The notes below the pieces were generated by a model that ran no database searches, was not told the origin of the DNA, and was given only the letters and a program-made list of their open reading frames with translations. Shown here one piece after another: positions 1 to 8,990 of a stretch of DNA of 64,000 nucleotides. The first letter of the stretch is position 1, and each line of letters begins with the position of its first letter. Source of the DNA: Clostridia bacterium. GTDB lineage: Bacteria; Bacillota; Clostridia; Christensenellales; Aristaeellaceae. The DNA lies in contig JAFROK010000023.1 of assembly GCA_017429695.1 (NCBI GenBank), positions 1-64,000 on the forward strand. Direction: 5' to 3'. Made by a program: the position numbers and the translations under genes.

Positions 1-1
1 A

Positions 2-82
2 AGCATTCGCAGAAAAGCAAGACGGGTTGCGCTACTCAATGATTATGCAGAAAAAGTTCTGATGCTTGGCGATCAACTGTAA
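2..82 (+). CDS. C-terminal end of an unidentified protein (partial, left edge)
   Basis: An open frame enters from the left edge and runs 26 codons to a TAA at 80-82. The tail reads as a basic stretch (SIRRKARR) followed by VALLNDYAEKVLMLGDQL, an ordinary soluble helical end. The gene's start lies outside the window, so no family can be named. The coding signal is short and could be chance. Confidence 0.3.
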   Translation, partial: SIRRKARRVALLNDYAEKVLMLGDQL

Positions 83-159
83 TTTCAAAAAATGATGGCT
101 GTTCTTGTTTGCCTACCCCGTTTTCAAATGAGACCGCCCTGCGCCTGTAACGGAAATGA

Positions 160-188
160 TTGACGAATAACGTTTCCGGCGGTAAAAT
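160..188 (+). promoter_or_regulatory. Promoter of the aspartokinase gene
   Basis: Sigma-A type elements: -35 TTGACG at 160-165, a 17-base spacer, and -10 TAAAAT at 183-188. Transcription would begin near 195, about 34 bases before the GTG start of the aspartokinase gene. That leader is too short to hold a lysine riboswitch. Confidence 0.55.
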
Positions 189-228
189 GAAGGATGGTGC
201 CTGATGAGAAAACGATGGAGGGAATCCC

Positions 229-1551
229 GTGCTTGAATGTATCGTAACCAAATTCGGCGGCAGTTCTCTGGCCAATGATGAACAATTCCGCAAAGTCCGC
301 AGCATCCTGGAGCTGGAGCCGACCCGGCGCTACCTCGTTCCCAGCGCTCCGGGCAAGCGCTTTGCCAAGGATGAAAAAGTGACCGACCTGCTTTACCTGT
401 GCCACCAGCGGGTACAGGATGGCAAGCCTTTTGCGTCGGAATTCGCCAAGATCCGTGAACGCTACCTGGACATTGCCCGCGGGCTCCATCTGAAAGTGGA
501 TATCGAAGGAAAACTCCAGGAAGTGGAAGACGGCATTGCTTCCGGCAAAGGCCGCGACTGGTGCGCCAGCCGCGGGGAATACCTGTGCGCGTTGCTGATG
601 GCCGACTACCTGGGCTGGCGTTTCCTGGACGCGGCTGAAGGCATCGTCTTTACGGAAGACGGTATGCTGGATGACGAAAAAACCCAGCAGAAGCTTTCCG
701 CGCTGCTGGCGGACGGAAAGAGCACCGTTGTGCCCGGCTTCTACGGCGCCATGGAAAACGGGGAAGTACATACCTTCTCCCGCGGCGGCAGCGATATTAC
801 CGGTGCCCTGGTGGCCCGGGCCGTCAATGCCGATGTGTATGAGAACTGGACGGACGTTTCCGGTTTCCTGATGGCCGATCCCCGGATTATTGAGAATCCG
901 GCGGAAATTTCATCCATTACCTATAAGGAACTGCGCGAGCTGAGCCACATGGGCGCCTCCGTGCTGCACGAGGACGCCATGTTCCCTGTTCACCGCGCAG
1001 GCATCCCCACCAATATCCGCAACACCAACAAGCCCTACCACCCCGGCACGATGATCAGCAAAAACGCGCCTCATGAGGTTTCCGTTCCCACAATCACCGG
1101 CATCGCCGGCCACCGGGGATACAGCGTCATCAGCGTGGAAAAGAACATGATGAACAGCGAGGTCGGTTTCGGCCGCAAGGTGCTGCAGGTGCTGGAGGAC
1201 GAGGGTATTTCCTTTGAGCATATGCCCACTGGCATCGACAGCATGTGCGTCGTCGTCAACAGCGAAGCGTTGGCGCCCCACCTGGATGACGTTGTCGCGA
1301 AGATCGAAAAGCTCGTGGAAGGCAGCGGGAGCGTCGCTGTCAGCGACCATATGGCCATCATCGCCACGGTCGGCCGCGGCATGGTGCACAACTGCGGCAC
1401 AGCCGCCCGCCTGTTCTCCGCCATGAGCCGGGCCCGGATCAATGTCCGGATGATTGACCAGGGTTCCAGCGAGCTGAGCATCATCGTCGGCGTGAACGAC
1501 AATGATTTCGAAGCCACCATCCATGCAATTTACCACGAATTTGTGGAATAG
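229..1551 (+). CDS. lysC: Aspartate kinase (aspartokinase)
   Basis: Phosphorylates aspartate at the entry to the lysine/diaminopimelate, threonine and methionine pathway, in the cytosol. The 440-residue protein begins with the kinase motif KFGGSS at residues 8-13, followed by an amino-acid kinase domain to about residue 280. Two ACT-type regulatory domains follow (from about 290; the second contains the VGRGM segment), the usual site of feedback inhibition by lysine or threonine. The start is GTG at 229, preceded by GGAGGG at 217-222. It is not next to asd or dapA; homoserine dehydrogenase and lysA lie far away in this window. Length and layout match monofunctional aspartokinases. Which amino acid inhibits it cannot be read from sequence. 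Confidence 0.95.
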   Translation: MLECIVTKFGGSSLANDEQFRKVRSILELEPTRRYLVPSAPGKRFAKDEKVTDLLYLCHQRVQDGKPFASEFAKIRERYLDIARGLHLKVDIEGKLQEVEDGIASGKGRDWCASRGEYLCALLMADYLGWRFLDAAEGIVFTEDGMLDDEKTQQKLSALLADGKSTVVPGFYGAMENGEVHTFSRGGSDITGALVARAVNADVYENWTDVSGFLMADPRIIENPAEISSITYKELRELSHMGASVLHEDAMFPVHRAGIPTNIRNTNKPYHPGTMISKNAPHEVSVPTITGIAGHRGYSVISVEKNMMNSEVGFGRKVLQVLEDEGISFEHMPTGIDSMCVVVNSEALAPHLDDVVAKIEKLVEGSGSVAVSDHMAIIATVGRGMVHNCGTAARLFSAMSRARINVRMIDQGSSELSIIVGVNDNDFEATIHAIYHEFVE

Positions 1552-1595
1552 TTGATTATTGCTTTCTTCTGACCGATGCAGCAGGGAGGTACATC

Positions 1596-2456
1596 ATGAA
1601 AGTTCTCGTCACCGGTTACGCCGGTCAGCTGGGTTATGAAGTTGTCCGCCTGCTGGAAAGCCGCGGCATCCCCTGCAAGGGCGTGGACCAGGCGGATTTC
1701 AACCTGACGGATGCCGCCGCCGTGCTGGACTATGTGCAGCATTACGCGCCGGATGTCATCGTCCATTGCGCCGCCTACACCAACGTGGACAAGGCGGAAA
1801 CCGAGCCGGAAATCTGCGCCGCAGTCAACGGCATGGGCACCCTGTATATGGTGCGGGCCGCCCTGAGCGTCGGGGCGAAACTGGTCTATATTTCCACGGA
1901 TTATGTGTTCCCCGGCACCGGCGACCAGCCTTTCGGCATTGATGATCCATACGGTCCGAAGAATGTCTACGGCGTCAGCAAAGTACAGGGCGAGGACGCA
2001 GTCCGCTCCCTGATGACCCGGTATTATATCCTCCGGACCAGCTGGGTTTTCGGCAAAAACGGAAAGAACTTCGTCCGGACCATGCTCCGCCTCGGCGCCG
2101 AAAAGAAGGAGCTGCGGGTTGTATCCGACCAGATCGGTTCACCCACCTACGCCAAGGACCTGGCCCGGGTAATCTGCGACATGATCCCGACGGACAAGTA
2201 CGGCATCTACCATGTCCGCAATGAGGGATATGTATCCTGGGCGGATTTCGCGAAGATGATCATGGAAAAATCCGGCCTTTCCTGCCGGATTATCCCCGTT
2301 CCCTCTTCCGAATATATTACGCTGGCCAGGCGCCCGCTGAATTCCCGCCTGTCGGGAAAGAAGCTTCAGGCTGCCGGGTTTGCGCCAATGCCGACCGTTG
2401 CCGATGCACTGGACCGCTACCTGGCGGAACTGAAAGAAGAAAAATCCGCTGAATAA
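1596..2456 (+). CDS. rfbD: dTDP-4-dehydrorhamnose reductase family protein
   Basis: A 286-residue short-chain dehydrogenase of the RmlD/RfbD type, which reduces dTDP-4-keto-L-rhamnose to dTDP-L-rhamnose for cell-surface polysaccharide. The N-terminus carries the Rossmann motif GYAGQLG (7-13). STDYVF (100-105) and the catalytic Tyr125-x3-Lys129 pair follow. A GGGAGG site precedes ATG 1596. The partner genes rfbA, rfbB and rfbC are not adjacent, so the substrate rests on family membership alone and a related sugar-nucleotide reductase is possible. It lies 44 bases after lysC and may be read from the same promoter. Confidence 0.85.
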   Translation: MKVLVTGYAGQLGYEVVRLLESRGIPCKGVDQADFNLTDAAAVLDYVQHYAPDVIVHCAAYTNVDKAETEPEICAAVNGMGTLYMVRAALSVGAKLVYISTDYVFPGTGDQPFGIDDPYGPKNVYGVSKVQGEDAVRSLMTRYYILRTSWVFGKNGKNFVRTMLRLGAEKKELRVVSDQIGSPTYAKDLARVICDMIPTDKYGIYHVRNEGYVSWADFAKMIMEKSGLSCRIIPVPSSEYITLARRPLNSRLSGKKLQAAGFAPMPTVADALDRYLAELKEEKSAE

Positions 2457-2545
2457 TTGACTGCCATCCCCCCCGCCTGCTGCGTATCTACTGACGGGTG
2501 ATAAAAAGCCCCGAATGAAACCGCAATAATGAGGAGGAAATAAAA

Positions 2546-2839
2546 ATGGAAAATAAAGCAGAACTGAACCTGGAAGATATGGCCAATGTGTCCGGCGGTG
2601 TGAACCGGGTTGTAAACACCGGCATCGATAATGTGAACGCGGCTGTCCGCGCAAAGGCGATGAAGAATTCTTCCCAGATCGCCTCCCTGCCGAACGGAAC
2701 GATCATCAATACCATATCGGACACGCTGATCTTCGATTCCGTTGAAAAGCGGAATTTTGTTGAGATCGAGTTCTACGATAAGAACGGCGTCCTGCGTACC
2801 GGCTTTATCGCCGCGTCCATCGTTGGGATGAAACGGTAA
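2546..2839 (+). CDS. Double-glycine-leader peptide with SH3-like cargo
   Basis: A 97-residue protein with a perfect AGGAGG site before ATG 2546. Residues 1-18 look like a bacteriocin-type double-glycine leader: acidic, with L7, L9, M12 and V15 in the usual hydrophobic spacing, ending SGG at 16-18. Such leaders are cut and exported by C39-peptidase ABC transporters (known family behaviour). The cargo (19-97) is not the small Gly-rich core of a class II bacteriocin. Its second half (LPNGT ... FVEIEF ... GFIAASIVG) has the turn-and-strand pattern of a bacterial SH3 domain. No C39 transporter, immunity gene or modification enzyme is nearby. Function unknown; it could be a secreted wall-binding peptide. 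Confidence 0.75.
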   Translation: MENKAELNLEDMANVSGGVNRVVNTGIDNVNAAVRAKAMKNSSQIASLPNGTIINTISDTLIFDSVEKRNFVEIEFYDKNGVLRTGFIAASIVGMKR

Positions 2840-2852
2840 CCAGGCCGTTTAT

Positions 2853-2890
2853 GAAACCGGTCCGGACATTTGCCCGGACCGGTTTCTTAT
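2853..2890. terminator. Hairpin terminator between convergent genes
   Basis: A perfect 13-bp stem (2853-2865 with 2874-2886) and an 8-base loop, lying between the plus-strand leader-peptide gene and the minus-strand QueG-like gene. The T-tract is weak on both sides, so it is a probable rather than certain intrinsic terminator. Confidence 0.6.
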
Positions 2891-3570
2891 GCCTGTTTTC
2901 CGAAGGGACAGGCGGCCAGGCACAGGCCGCAGGCATTTTTCCGTCCCAGTTTCGGAATAAACGCACTTCGCATCCTGTTGCATTTCTGGTAGTCAATGAT
3001 TTCTGACCGGTCCATGCCTTCCTCCCACTGCCGGCCTTTCAGGGCTTTACATGGGCAGATATCGATACACTTAGTACATTCCTCAGGACATCTGCCTTTT
3101 GTGACCGGTATGCCGTATTCAAACGGCACATCGATCAGGATCGCAGACAGGCGGACCCTGGGACCATATTTTTCCGTGATAATGACATCATTCTTTCCGA
3201 ACCAGCCGATACCGGCACGGGCTGCCGCCGTCTTGAATGAAAACAATGCCCGCAGTTCGATCTCGTTCTCCTGGGCAACCGGCGGGATCCAGTATTTTAC
3301 CTGCATATCCCGGAGGATTCCCTCAATCCGGTCCACAACAGATTCCAGCACGGTACGCGCCGCCTGGATTCCCCGGTCAAAACGTTCTTCCGTATAATCC
3401 TCCGGCGTCAGCTGTTCTCCATAGGGCACAGCAAACACCAGTGCCGAGGCATACTCCCCCGCGTAATCACTGTAGGAAATATCCGTAAACCCGAAAAGGA
3501 TTTCAGGGTGTTCCGACATCACACTCCGGATTTCTTTTTCCACATTTCCGGTCTTTTCCATCCTGTTCAA
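2887..3570 (-). CDS. Short QueG-like double [4Fe-4S] protein
   Basis: A 227-residue iron-sulfur protein related to epoxyqueuosine reductase. Cysteines at 161, 165, 168 and 172 (the last followed by Pro), plus C174, C197 and C214-xx-C217-xxx-C221-Pro, are arranged for two [4Fe-4S] clusters as in QueG. It is much shorter than true QueG (about 350-380 residues), so part of the cobalamin-binding region or the C-terminal HEAT repeats is missing. Similar short proteins are common in Clostridia and their substrate is not established. Its ATG overlaps the ridA stop by four bases (ATGA), so the two are translationally coupled. Confidence 0.75.
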   Translation of the reverse strand: MNRMEKTGNVEKEIRSVMSEHPEILFGFTDISYSDYAGEYASALVFAVPYGEQLTPEDYTEERFDRGIQAARTVLESVVDRIEGILRDMQVKYWIPPVAQENEIELRALFSFKTAAARAGIGWFGKNDVIITEKYGPRVRLSAILIDVPFEYGIPVTKGRCPEECTKCIDICPCKALKGRQWEEGMDRSEIIDYQKCNRMRSAFIPKLGRKNACGLCLAACPFGKQA

Positions 3571-3953
3571 CTCCGGTCCCGCCGCGCAATCACTTCAATC
3601 TCCACAAGGCCGTCCTTCGGAAGCCGGGCCACTTCAACGCAGGATCTTGCCGGCTTATGGTTTCCGAAAAAAGCTGCGTAGATTTCATTCACGGCCGCAA
3701 AATCGTTCATGTTCCGGATATAGACCACCGTTTTAACCACATCCGTAATCTCAAATCCCGCACCGGCCAGGATCGCCCCGATATTCTTCAGGGACTGCTT
3801 TGCTTGTGCTTTGATACCTTCCGGCAGCACACCGGTTGCCGGATCCAGCCCCAGCTGGCCGGAAGTAAACAGCGTATCGCCGGCCAGGATCGCCTGGGAA
3901 TAAGGTCCGATCGCCGCCGGGGCCTTTTCTGTCTGAATGATCTGATTGGACAT
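3567..3953 (-). CDS. ridA: RidA family reactive imine/enamine deaminase
   Basis: A 128-residue YjgF/YER057c/UK114 family protein that hydrolyses reactive 2-aminoacrylate-type enamines made by PLP enzymes. The active-site Arg103 (in PARSCVEVARLP) and Glu120 fall at the expected positions, and N-terminal IGPYSQA is typical. It probably forms a trimer, as the family does. It sits three bases after rluD and overlaps the downstream QueG-like gene, so it is the fifth gene of the pth-mfd-lspA-rluD operon. Confidence 0.9.
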   Translation of the reverse strand: MSNQIIQTEKAPAAIGPYSQAILAGDTLFTSGQLGLDPATGVLPEGIKAQAKQSLKNIGAILAGAGFEITDVVKTVVYIRNMNDFAAVNEIYAAFFGNHKPARSCVEVARLPKDGLVEIEVIARRDRS

Positions 3954-3956
3954 TTT

Positions 3957-4871
3957 TTATTCCTCCTCCATATTGATTCCATTATTTTTCAGGCCTTTCC
4001 GGAAATCCTCCGGAATATCCGCCTGGAAGGTCAATCTTTTTCCGGTCCGGGGATGGGCAAAGGAAAGGCTCCGCGCATGCAGCATGAGACAGGGTACTTT
4101 GGCGCCTTTGTCATAGCCATACAGCGGATCCCCGCAGACCGGATGCTGGATACTCCGCATATGTACGCGGATCTGGTGGGTTCTTCCGGTCAGGATATGC
4201 ACATCCAGCAGAGAGCAGTTTTTTCCCTCCGCAATGACACGCCATTCAGTCACCGCCTCCCGGCCTTCCGGATCGATGGCCATCTTCTTCCGGTCCTTTT
4301 TGCTCCGGCCGATCGGCGCCTCCACCTGGCCCTCCTTTTCCTTAAAGATCCCTTCCGTCAGGGCCAGGTAGTGTTTTTCGATTTCCCGGTTCTTCAGCAT
4401 CCCGGACAGGGCGTTCTGGGTTTCATCATTCTTGGCTACCATCATCAGGCCGCTGGTATCCTTGTCCAGCCGGTGAACAATGCCGGGGCGCAGCTCCCCG
4501 CCGATACCGCTCAGTTCGCTCAGGCTGCCCAGCAATGCGTTGACCAGGGTACCGTCCTCATGGCCGGCTGCCGGGTGAACCACCATGCCCCGGGGTTTTA
4601 CCACCACCGCCAGGTCATCGTCCTCATAGAGAATGTCAAGGTGAATGTCCTCCGCCTGCGGCACAGCAGGCTTCGGCGCTGGCACGGTCAGCGTAACCGC
4701 CGTACCCGATGCCGGTTTCGTACCCGCCTTGCGGCATTCCGCCTCACCGATCCGGCAGCAGCCTTCCTCCATCAGGGAGGCCACCCGGCTGCGCGTGAGT
4801 CCGGAGGCTTCGCTCAGCTGAATATCCAGGCGGCGGCCGTCGCTGAGAATCTGAATCATCTGCGGCTCCAT
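3957..4871 (-). CDS. rluD: RluD-type 23S rRNA pseudouridine synthase
   Basis: A 304-residue RluA/RluD family enzyme that converts selected uridines of 23S rRNA to pseudouridine. An S4 RNA-binding domain spans about 14-60. The catalytic motif HRLDKDTSG begins at 133, with nucleophile Asp136, followed by the GRTHQIRVH motif. I chose ATG 4871, preceded by AAAGGA six bases away; an in-frame start at 4922 would overlap lspA by more than 30 bases and has no better ribosome site. In many Firmicutes rluD follows lspA directly, as here. Confidence 0.9.
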   Translation of the reverse strand: MEPQMIQILSDGRRLDIQLSEASGLTRSRVASLMEEGCCRIGEAECRKAGTKPASGTAVTLTVPAPKPAVPQAEDIHLDILYEDDDLAVVVKPRGMVVHPAAGHEDGTLVNALLGSLSELSGIGGELRPGIVHRLDKDTSGLMMVAKNDETQNALSGMLKNREIEKHYLALTEGIFKEKEGQVEAPIGRSKKDRKKMAIDPEGREAVTEWRVIAEGKNCSLLDVHILTGRTHQIRVHMRSIQHPVCGDPLYGYDKGAKVPCLMLHARSLSFAHPRTGKRLTFQADIPEDFRKGLKNNGINMEEE

Positions 4872-4890
4872 ATCTGTTCCTTTCAAATCG

Positions 4891-5355
4891 TCAGGATGAT
4901 TGCTTCCGGCCTTTGCTTTCACTTTGCAGCAGGCTCACTGCCGTCAGGGCACACCCGATGCAGAGGAAAGTATCAGCAACATTGAAAATGGCGAAATCCA
5001 CAAAAAGAAATTCGATCATGTCCGGCACATATCCGGTCGCAAAGCGGTCGATCATGTTGCTGGCAGCACCGCCGAGCATCATCATCAGTCCGGTCATCAT
5101 CAGCGGCGGCAGCTTTTTCTTCCGCAGCACCAGGAACGCAGCGGCGATCACCGCCAGGCTCAGGACGCCCAGCAGCCAGGGGTGGCCGCTCAGCATGGAA
5201 AAAGCCGCGCCGGTGTTCCGCGTATACCTCAGGCCGATCACGCCCGGAATGAGCGGAATGCCTTCCGGCGGAATCCGGTCCGACAGCGCTTTCGTAACCC
5301 GGTCCGCTGCCAGTACGCCGGCGGCAATCAGCCAGCAGCCGTATTTCCTGATCAT
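4891..5355 (-). CDS. lspA: Lipoprotein signal peptidase (signal peptidase II)
   Basis: A 154-residue membrane aspartic protease that cleaves the signal peptide of prolipoproteins after lipidation. There are four hydrophobic segments. The conserved blocks TRNTGAAFS, ASNMIDRF, GYVPD (Asp112) and FNVAD (Asp128) carry the two expected catalytic aspartates. Its start overlaps the mfd stop by four bases. Substrates in this window would include the lipobox proteins starting at 23661, 23215 and 28658 and the solute-binding protein at 59418. Confidence 0.95.
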   Translation of the reverse strand: MIRKYGCWLIAAGVLAADRVTKALSDRIPPEGIPLIPGVIGLRYTRNTGAAFSMLSGHPWLLGVLSLAVIAAAFLVLRKKKLPPLMMTGLMMMLGGAASNMIDRFATGYVPDMIEFLFVDFAIFNVADTFLCIGCALTAVSLLQSESKGRKQSS

Positions 5356-8300
5356 GCGGCGCCTCCGTCCTCGTTCAGCTTTTCCAGGTTCGCATACAAT
5401 TTCCGCATCACCTTCAGCGCTTCCGGCAACATCTCGTTTTCCTGCAGGGACGGATCCTTCAGCATCAGGGATGCCGGCGCCCGGGCGCTCAGCACCAGGC
5501 GGCCGTCCGTTTCGGCGATTGCCTGCAGGAATTTAGCCGCGTCCGGAATGTACCGTTCATCCAGTCGCATCATGATGCCACCCTTGCCCCGGGAAATCTG
5601 GCTGATGCCCATCCGGTTGCACAGGCCCCGCAGCTGGCTGACATCAAGCAGTGTGCTGACCGTCTGGGGCAGATCGCCATAGCGGTCAATCAGCTCATCG
5701 GTCACATCCGCGCGTTCGTCGTCGGTGGTCACAGAGGCAATGCGTTTGTACATTTCCATCCGCTGCTTTTCTTCCGCCACATAATCCACAGGCAGGTATG
5801 CATCCACCCGCAGGTCGACCCGGGTCTCCAGTTCTTTCGAAACACGTTTTCCCTGGACCTCCGCCAGCGTTTCCTCCATCAGCTTGCAGTACATATCGTA
5901 GCCGACGGTTGCCAGATGCCCGTGCTGCTCCGGTCCCAGGATATTGCCGGCACCGCGGATTTCCAGGTCCCGTATGGCAATCCGGAATCCCGCGCCGAAC
6001 TCTGTGAATTCCCGGATCGCAGTCAGCCGCTGCTGCGCCGTTTCCGACAGGATCCGGTCGGTACGCACTGTGAAATAGGCATATGCCTGCCGGTTGCTCC
6101 GCCCGACCCGGCCCCGCAGCTGATACAGCTGGCTCAGGCCGAAGCGTTCCGCGTCGAAAACGATCAGGGTATTGGCGCTGGGTACATCCAGCCCGTTTTC
6201 GATAATCGTTGTGCACAGCAGCACATCATAGCTGCCGGCATAGAAGTCCATCATCACGTCTTCCAGCTGATGCTCCCGCATCTGGCCGTGGGCCACACCG
6301 ATCCGCGCTTCCGGTACCAGCACCCGGAGGCGCTCATGGAATTTTTCAATACTCTGCACCCGGTTGTACAGAAAATACACCTGTCCGCCGCGGCTCAGCT
6401 CCCGCAGGATCGCGTCCCGGATCAGGGCGTCGGAATATTCCGTCACAACGGTCTGCACCGGAATCCTTTCCTCCGGCGGCGTTTCCAGCACGCTCATGTC
6501 CCGGATACCGGTCATGGACATATGCAGCGTCCGGGGAATCGGCGTCGCGGACAACGTCAGCACGTCCACCTGGCGCTTCATATTCTTGATAATTTCCTTG
6601 TGGGCCACGCCGAAGCGCTGCTCCTCATCCACAATCAGGAGTCCCAAATCCTTGAACTTCACATCTTTGGCCAGCATCCGGTGAGTGCCGACCAGGATAT
6701 CGATATCGCCCGCCGCCAGCTTTTCAATTACTTCCCGCTGCTGCTTCGGCGTACGGAAACGGGACAGGAAGTCCACCCGCGCGCCGGTATGCTGGAAGCG
6801 CTTCTGGATCGTATTGAAATGCTGCTGGACCAGAATGGTGGTCGGTGCCAGCAGCGCCACCTGCTTATTGTCCGCGATGGCCTTGAAGGCCGCCCGCAGG
6901 CTGACCTCGGTTTTTCCGTATCCCACGTCGCCGCACAGCAGCCGGTCCATATTCCGGTCGCTTTCCATATCCTCCGTGATTTCCCGCACGGACTGGGCCT
7001 GGTCAGCCGTCAGTTCCCAGGGGAACTCATCCTCAAATTCCCGCTGCCAGTCGGTCTCCGGGCTGAAAGCATAGCCGGTGTTCCGGCTCCGCTCTGCGTA
7101 CAGCTCCTTCAGGTCAAAAGCCAGGGTTTTCAGGCTTTCCTTGACCTTGCCTTTCTGCCGCGCCCAGTCCTTGCCGCCCAGCTGGTTCAGCCGCGGCGTC
7201 TGGTTCGGGTTCCCGATGAATCGCTGAACACGCTCCAGCTGTTCCACAGGCACATACAGCTTATCGTTCCCCGCGTAATGAATCAGCAGGTAATCCCGCC
7301 ATGCGCCTTCGCTCTGGATCCGGGTTATCCCCTGGTAAATGCCGACGCCATGATCCTCGTGAACCACGTAGTCCCCGATCTTCAGATCTGTAAAGGTGGA
7401 AATCCGCTCGCCGGAATGCTTGCGGCTCTTTCCGCTCTTCCGGTATCCCTCACCCCAGATATCCGCGTCGGAAACCACCACCGTGCCGCAGTCCTTGAGT
7501 ACAAAGCCGCTGCGCAGCGTCATCGGCAGGATGACCGCCTCGCCCGGCACGGCCGTGCATGCTTCTTCGCTGAACCGCGCTTTTTCTCCCAGTTCCTCCA
7601 GCGTCTCCTGCAGCCGCTTTCCGCGGGCGGTACCACCGCTGAGCAGGTAAATCCTGTATCCCGCTTCCCGCCAGGCAGCCAGGTCCTTTTTCATCGTCCG
7701 GATCTGCCCGGCATATCCCGGAATTCCCGTCGCGTTCAGCGTCATCGTCTGCTCCGGCAGGAGCCCGCCGAGGCTCAGCAGCATTTCGGTCAGCGCCGCC
7801 CGGGCATACCTCGCGGTTTCGTTCAGCACACCCGCCCAGTCCGTCAGGAGGGTTTCCTGCGCCTGAACCGCCTCGCTGCGCTCCATGGCGGATGCCAGGT
7901 CCTCCGCAAATCCCTGCAGCCGTTCGTCAATCCGGTTCCGGATCCGGTCCGGCTCGCACAGCAGGATCAGTTCCGGCCGGAACCAGTCGCACACCGTCCC
8001 GGGATGCGTTTCCAGCACGGTAATCCAGGCACGCATCCGGCGGAAGGGAATACCGCCCTCCAGCTGGTCCGCATCGCTCATCAGGCGTTCCACCCGGCGC
8101 CCTTTCTCGCTGATCACGGCGTCCCGGTACTGTTTTTCCCGGACCGCCGGCGCAACCTTCACGTCAAACAGCGCTTCGTCGTTGTCGTCATCCGGCAGCG
8201 GCGGAAGGCTTTCCAGCAGCGACGCGCCCTCCATGCTGCCTTCCGCGGATACCGCCGCCCCGTCCGTCAGCACATCGCACATCCGCCGGGCTGCCGGACC

Positions 8301-8981
8301 GTATTCCGCCTCCTCCAGCAGCGTCTCGCAGGCCGGTGTCAGCCGTGCTTCCGGCGCATCAGACAAGCTCCGCTGGCTGATGCAGTCGAACTCGCGGATG
8401 CTGTCGATCTCATCATCGAAGAACTCAATCCGGAGGCCCTGGCTCAGCGGCGGCGGATACACATCCAGGATCGCGCCGCGCAGCGCAAACTGGCCTTTTC
8501 CTTCCACCATACCGACCCGTTCATACCCCATCCGGCTGAGGCGCATGGCCAGACTGGCAGGTGAAAATACGTCGCCCGCCTTCAGCGTCACGCATGCCTT
8601 CCGGAACGGCTCCGGCCGGCCCATCCGCTGGGCCATGGCTTCCGCGCCGGTACACAGCACGGAAACGCTGTCCGCCGTTACGGCCGTCAGCGCCTCCAGG
8701 CGCCGCCAGCTGTTCTCCAGGCTTCCCGCCGCCCGGGTCAGGTCAATCTCCCCGCCGGGCAGAAAGGCACACTCCCCGCCCGTCAGCTGGCGGATATCCT
8801 CCGCCGCCCGGGAAGCCTTCAGGTCGTTATCCATGACCAGCAGGGTTTTCTTTCCTTCCCTGGCGGCCAGTGCGGCGATCACCGCCGCCAGCGTCCCGTT
8901 TACCCCGGTCATGGCAACGGTCCGTCCCGGCGTCAACCCGGTCAGTTCATCCAGCCCCGGAAAAACCAATGAATCCAGCAA
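5352..8981 (-). CDS. mfd: Transcription-repair coupling factor
   Basis: A 1209-residue Mfd: displaces RNA polymerase stalled at DNA lesions and recruits UvrA. Visible in order are an N-terminal UvrB-like region, the RNA-polymerase-interacting domain around residue 540 (DYVVHEDHGVGIYQG), the Walker A motif GDVGYGKTE near 684, the DEEQ helicase box near 783, helicase motifs such as QLRGRVGRS, and a C-terminal TRCF domain. The start is TTG at 8981 with AGGAG five to six bases upstream; no better ATG lies near. It follows pth by nine bases and overlaps lspA. Confidence 0.97.
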   Translation of the reverse strand: MLDSLVFPGLDELTGLTPGRTVAMTGVNGTLAAVIAALAAREGKKTLLVMDNDLKASRAAEDIRQLTGGECAFLPGGEIDLTRAAGSLENSWRRLEALTAVTADSVSVLCTGAEAMAQRMGRPEPFRKACVTLKAGDVFSPASLAMRLSRMGYERVGMVEGKGQFALRGAILDVYPPPLSQGLRIEFFDDEIDSIREFDCISQRSLSDAPEARLTPACETLLEEAEYGPAARRMCDVLTDGAAVSAEGSMEGASLLESLPPLPDDDNDEALFDVKVAPAVREKQYRDAVISEKGRRVERLMSDADQLEGGIPFRRMRAWITVLETHPGTVCDWFRPELILLCEPDRIRNRIDERLQGFAEDLASAMERSEAVQAQETLLTDWAGVLNETARYARAALTEMLLSLGGLLPEQTMTLNATGIPGYAGQIRTMKKDLAAWREAGYRIYLLSGGTARGKRLQETLEELGEKARFSEEACTAVPGEAVILPMTLRSGFVLKDCGTVVVSDADIWGEGYRKSGKSRKHSGERISTFTDLKIGDYVVHEDHGVGIYQGITRIQSEGAWRDYLLIHYAGNDKLYVPVEQLERVQRFIGNPNQTPRLNQLGGKDWARQKGKVKESLKTLAFDLKELYAERSRNTGYAFSPETDWQREFEDEFPWELTADQAQSVREITEDMESDRNMDRLLCGDVGYGKTEVSLRAAFKAIADNKQVALLAPTTILVQQHFNTIQKRFQHTGARVDFLSRFRTPKQQREVIEKLAAGDIDILVGTHRMLAKDVKFKDLGLLIVDEEQRFGVAHKEIIKNMKRQVDVLTLSATPIPRTLHMSMTGIRDMSVLETPPEERIPVQTVVTEYSDALIRDAILRELSRGGQVYFLYNRVQSIEKFHERLRVLVPEARIGVAHGQMREHQLEDVMMDFYAGSYDVLLCTTIIENGLDVPSANTLIVFDAERFGLSQLYQLRGRVGRSNRQAYAYFTVRTDRILSETAQQRLTAIREFTEFGAGFRIAIRDLEIRGAGNILGPEQHGHLATVGYDMYCKLMEETLAEVQGKRVSKELETRVDLRVDAYLPVDYVAEEKQRMEMYKRIASVTTDDERADVTDELIDRYGDLPQTVSTLLDVSQLRGLCNRMGISQISRGKGGIMMRLDERYIPDAAKFLQAIAETDGRLVLSARAPASLMLKDPSLQENEMLPEALKVMRKLYANLEKLNEDGGAA

Positions 8982-8990
8982 TTTGGCTCC

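Noticed and set aside
2457-2500. TTGACT at 2457-2462 as a -35 for the GG-leader peptide
   Set aside because: The only -10-like hexamer (TATCTA) is 22 bases away, too far; the gene may be read from upstream.
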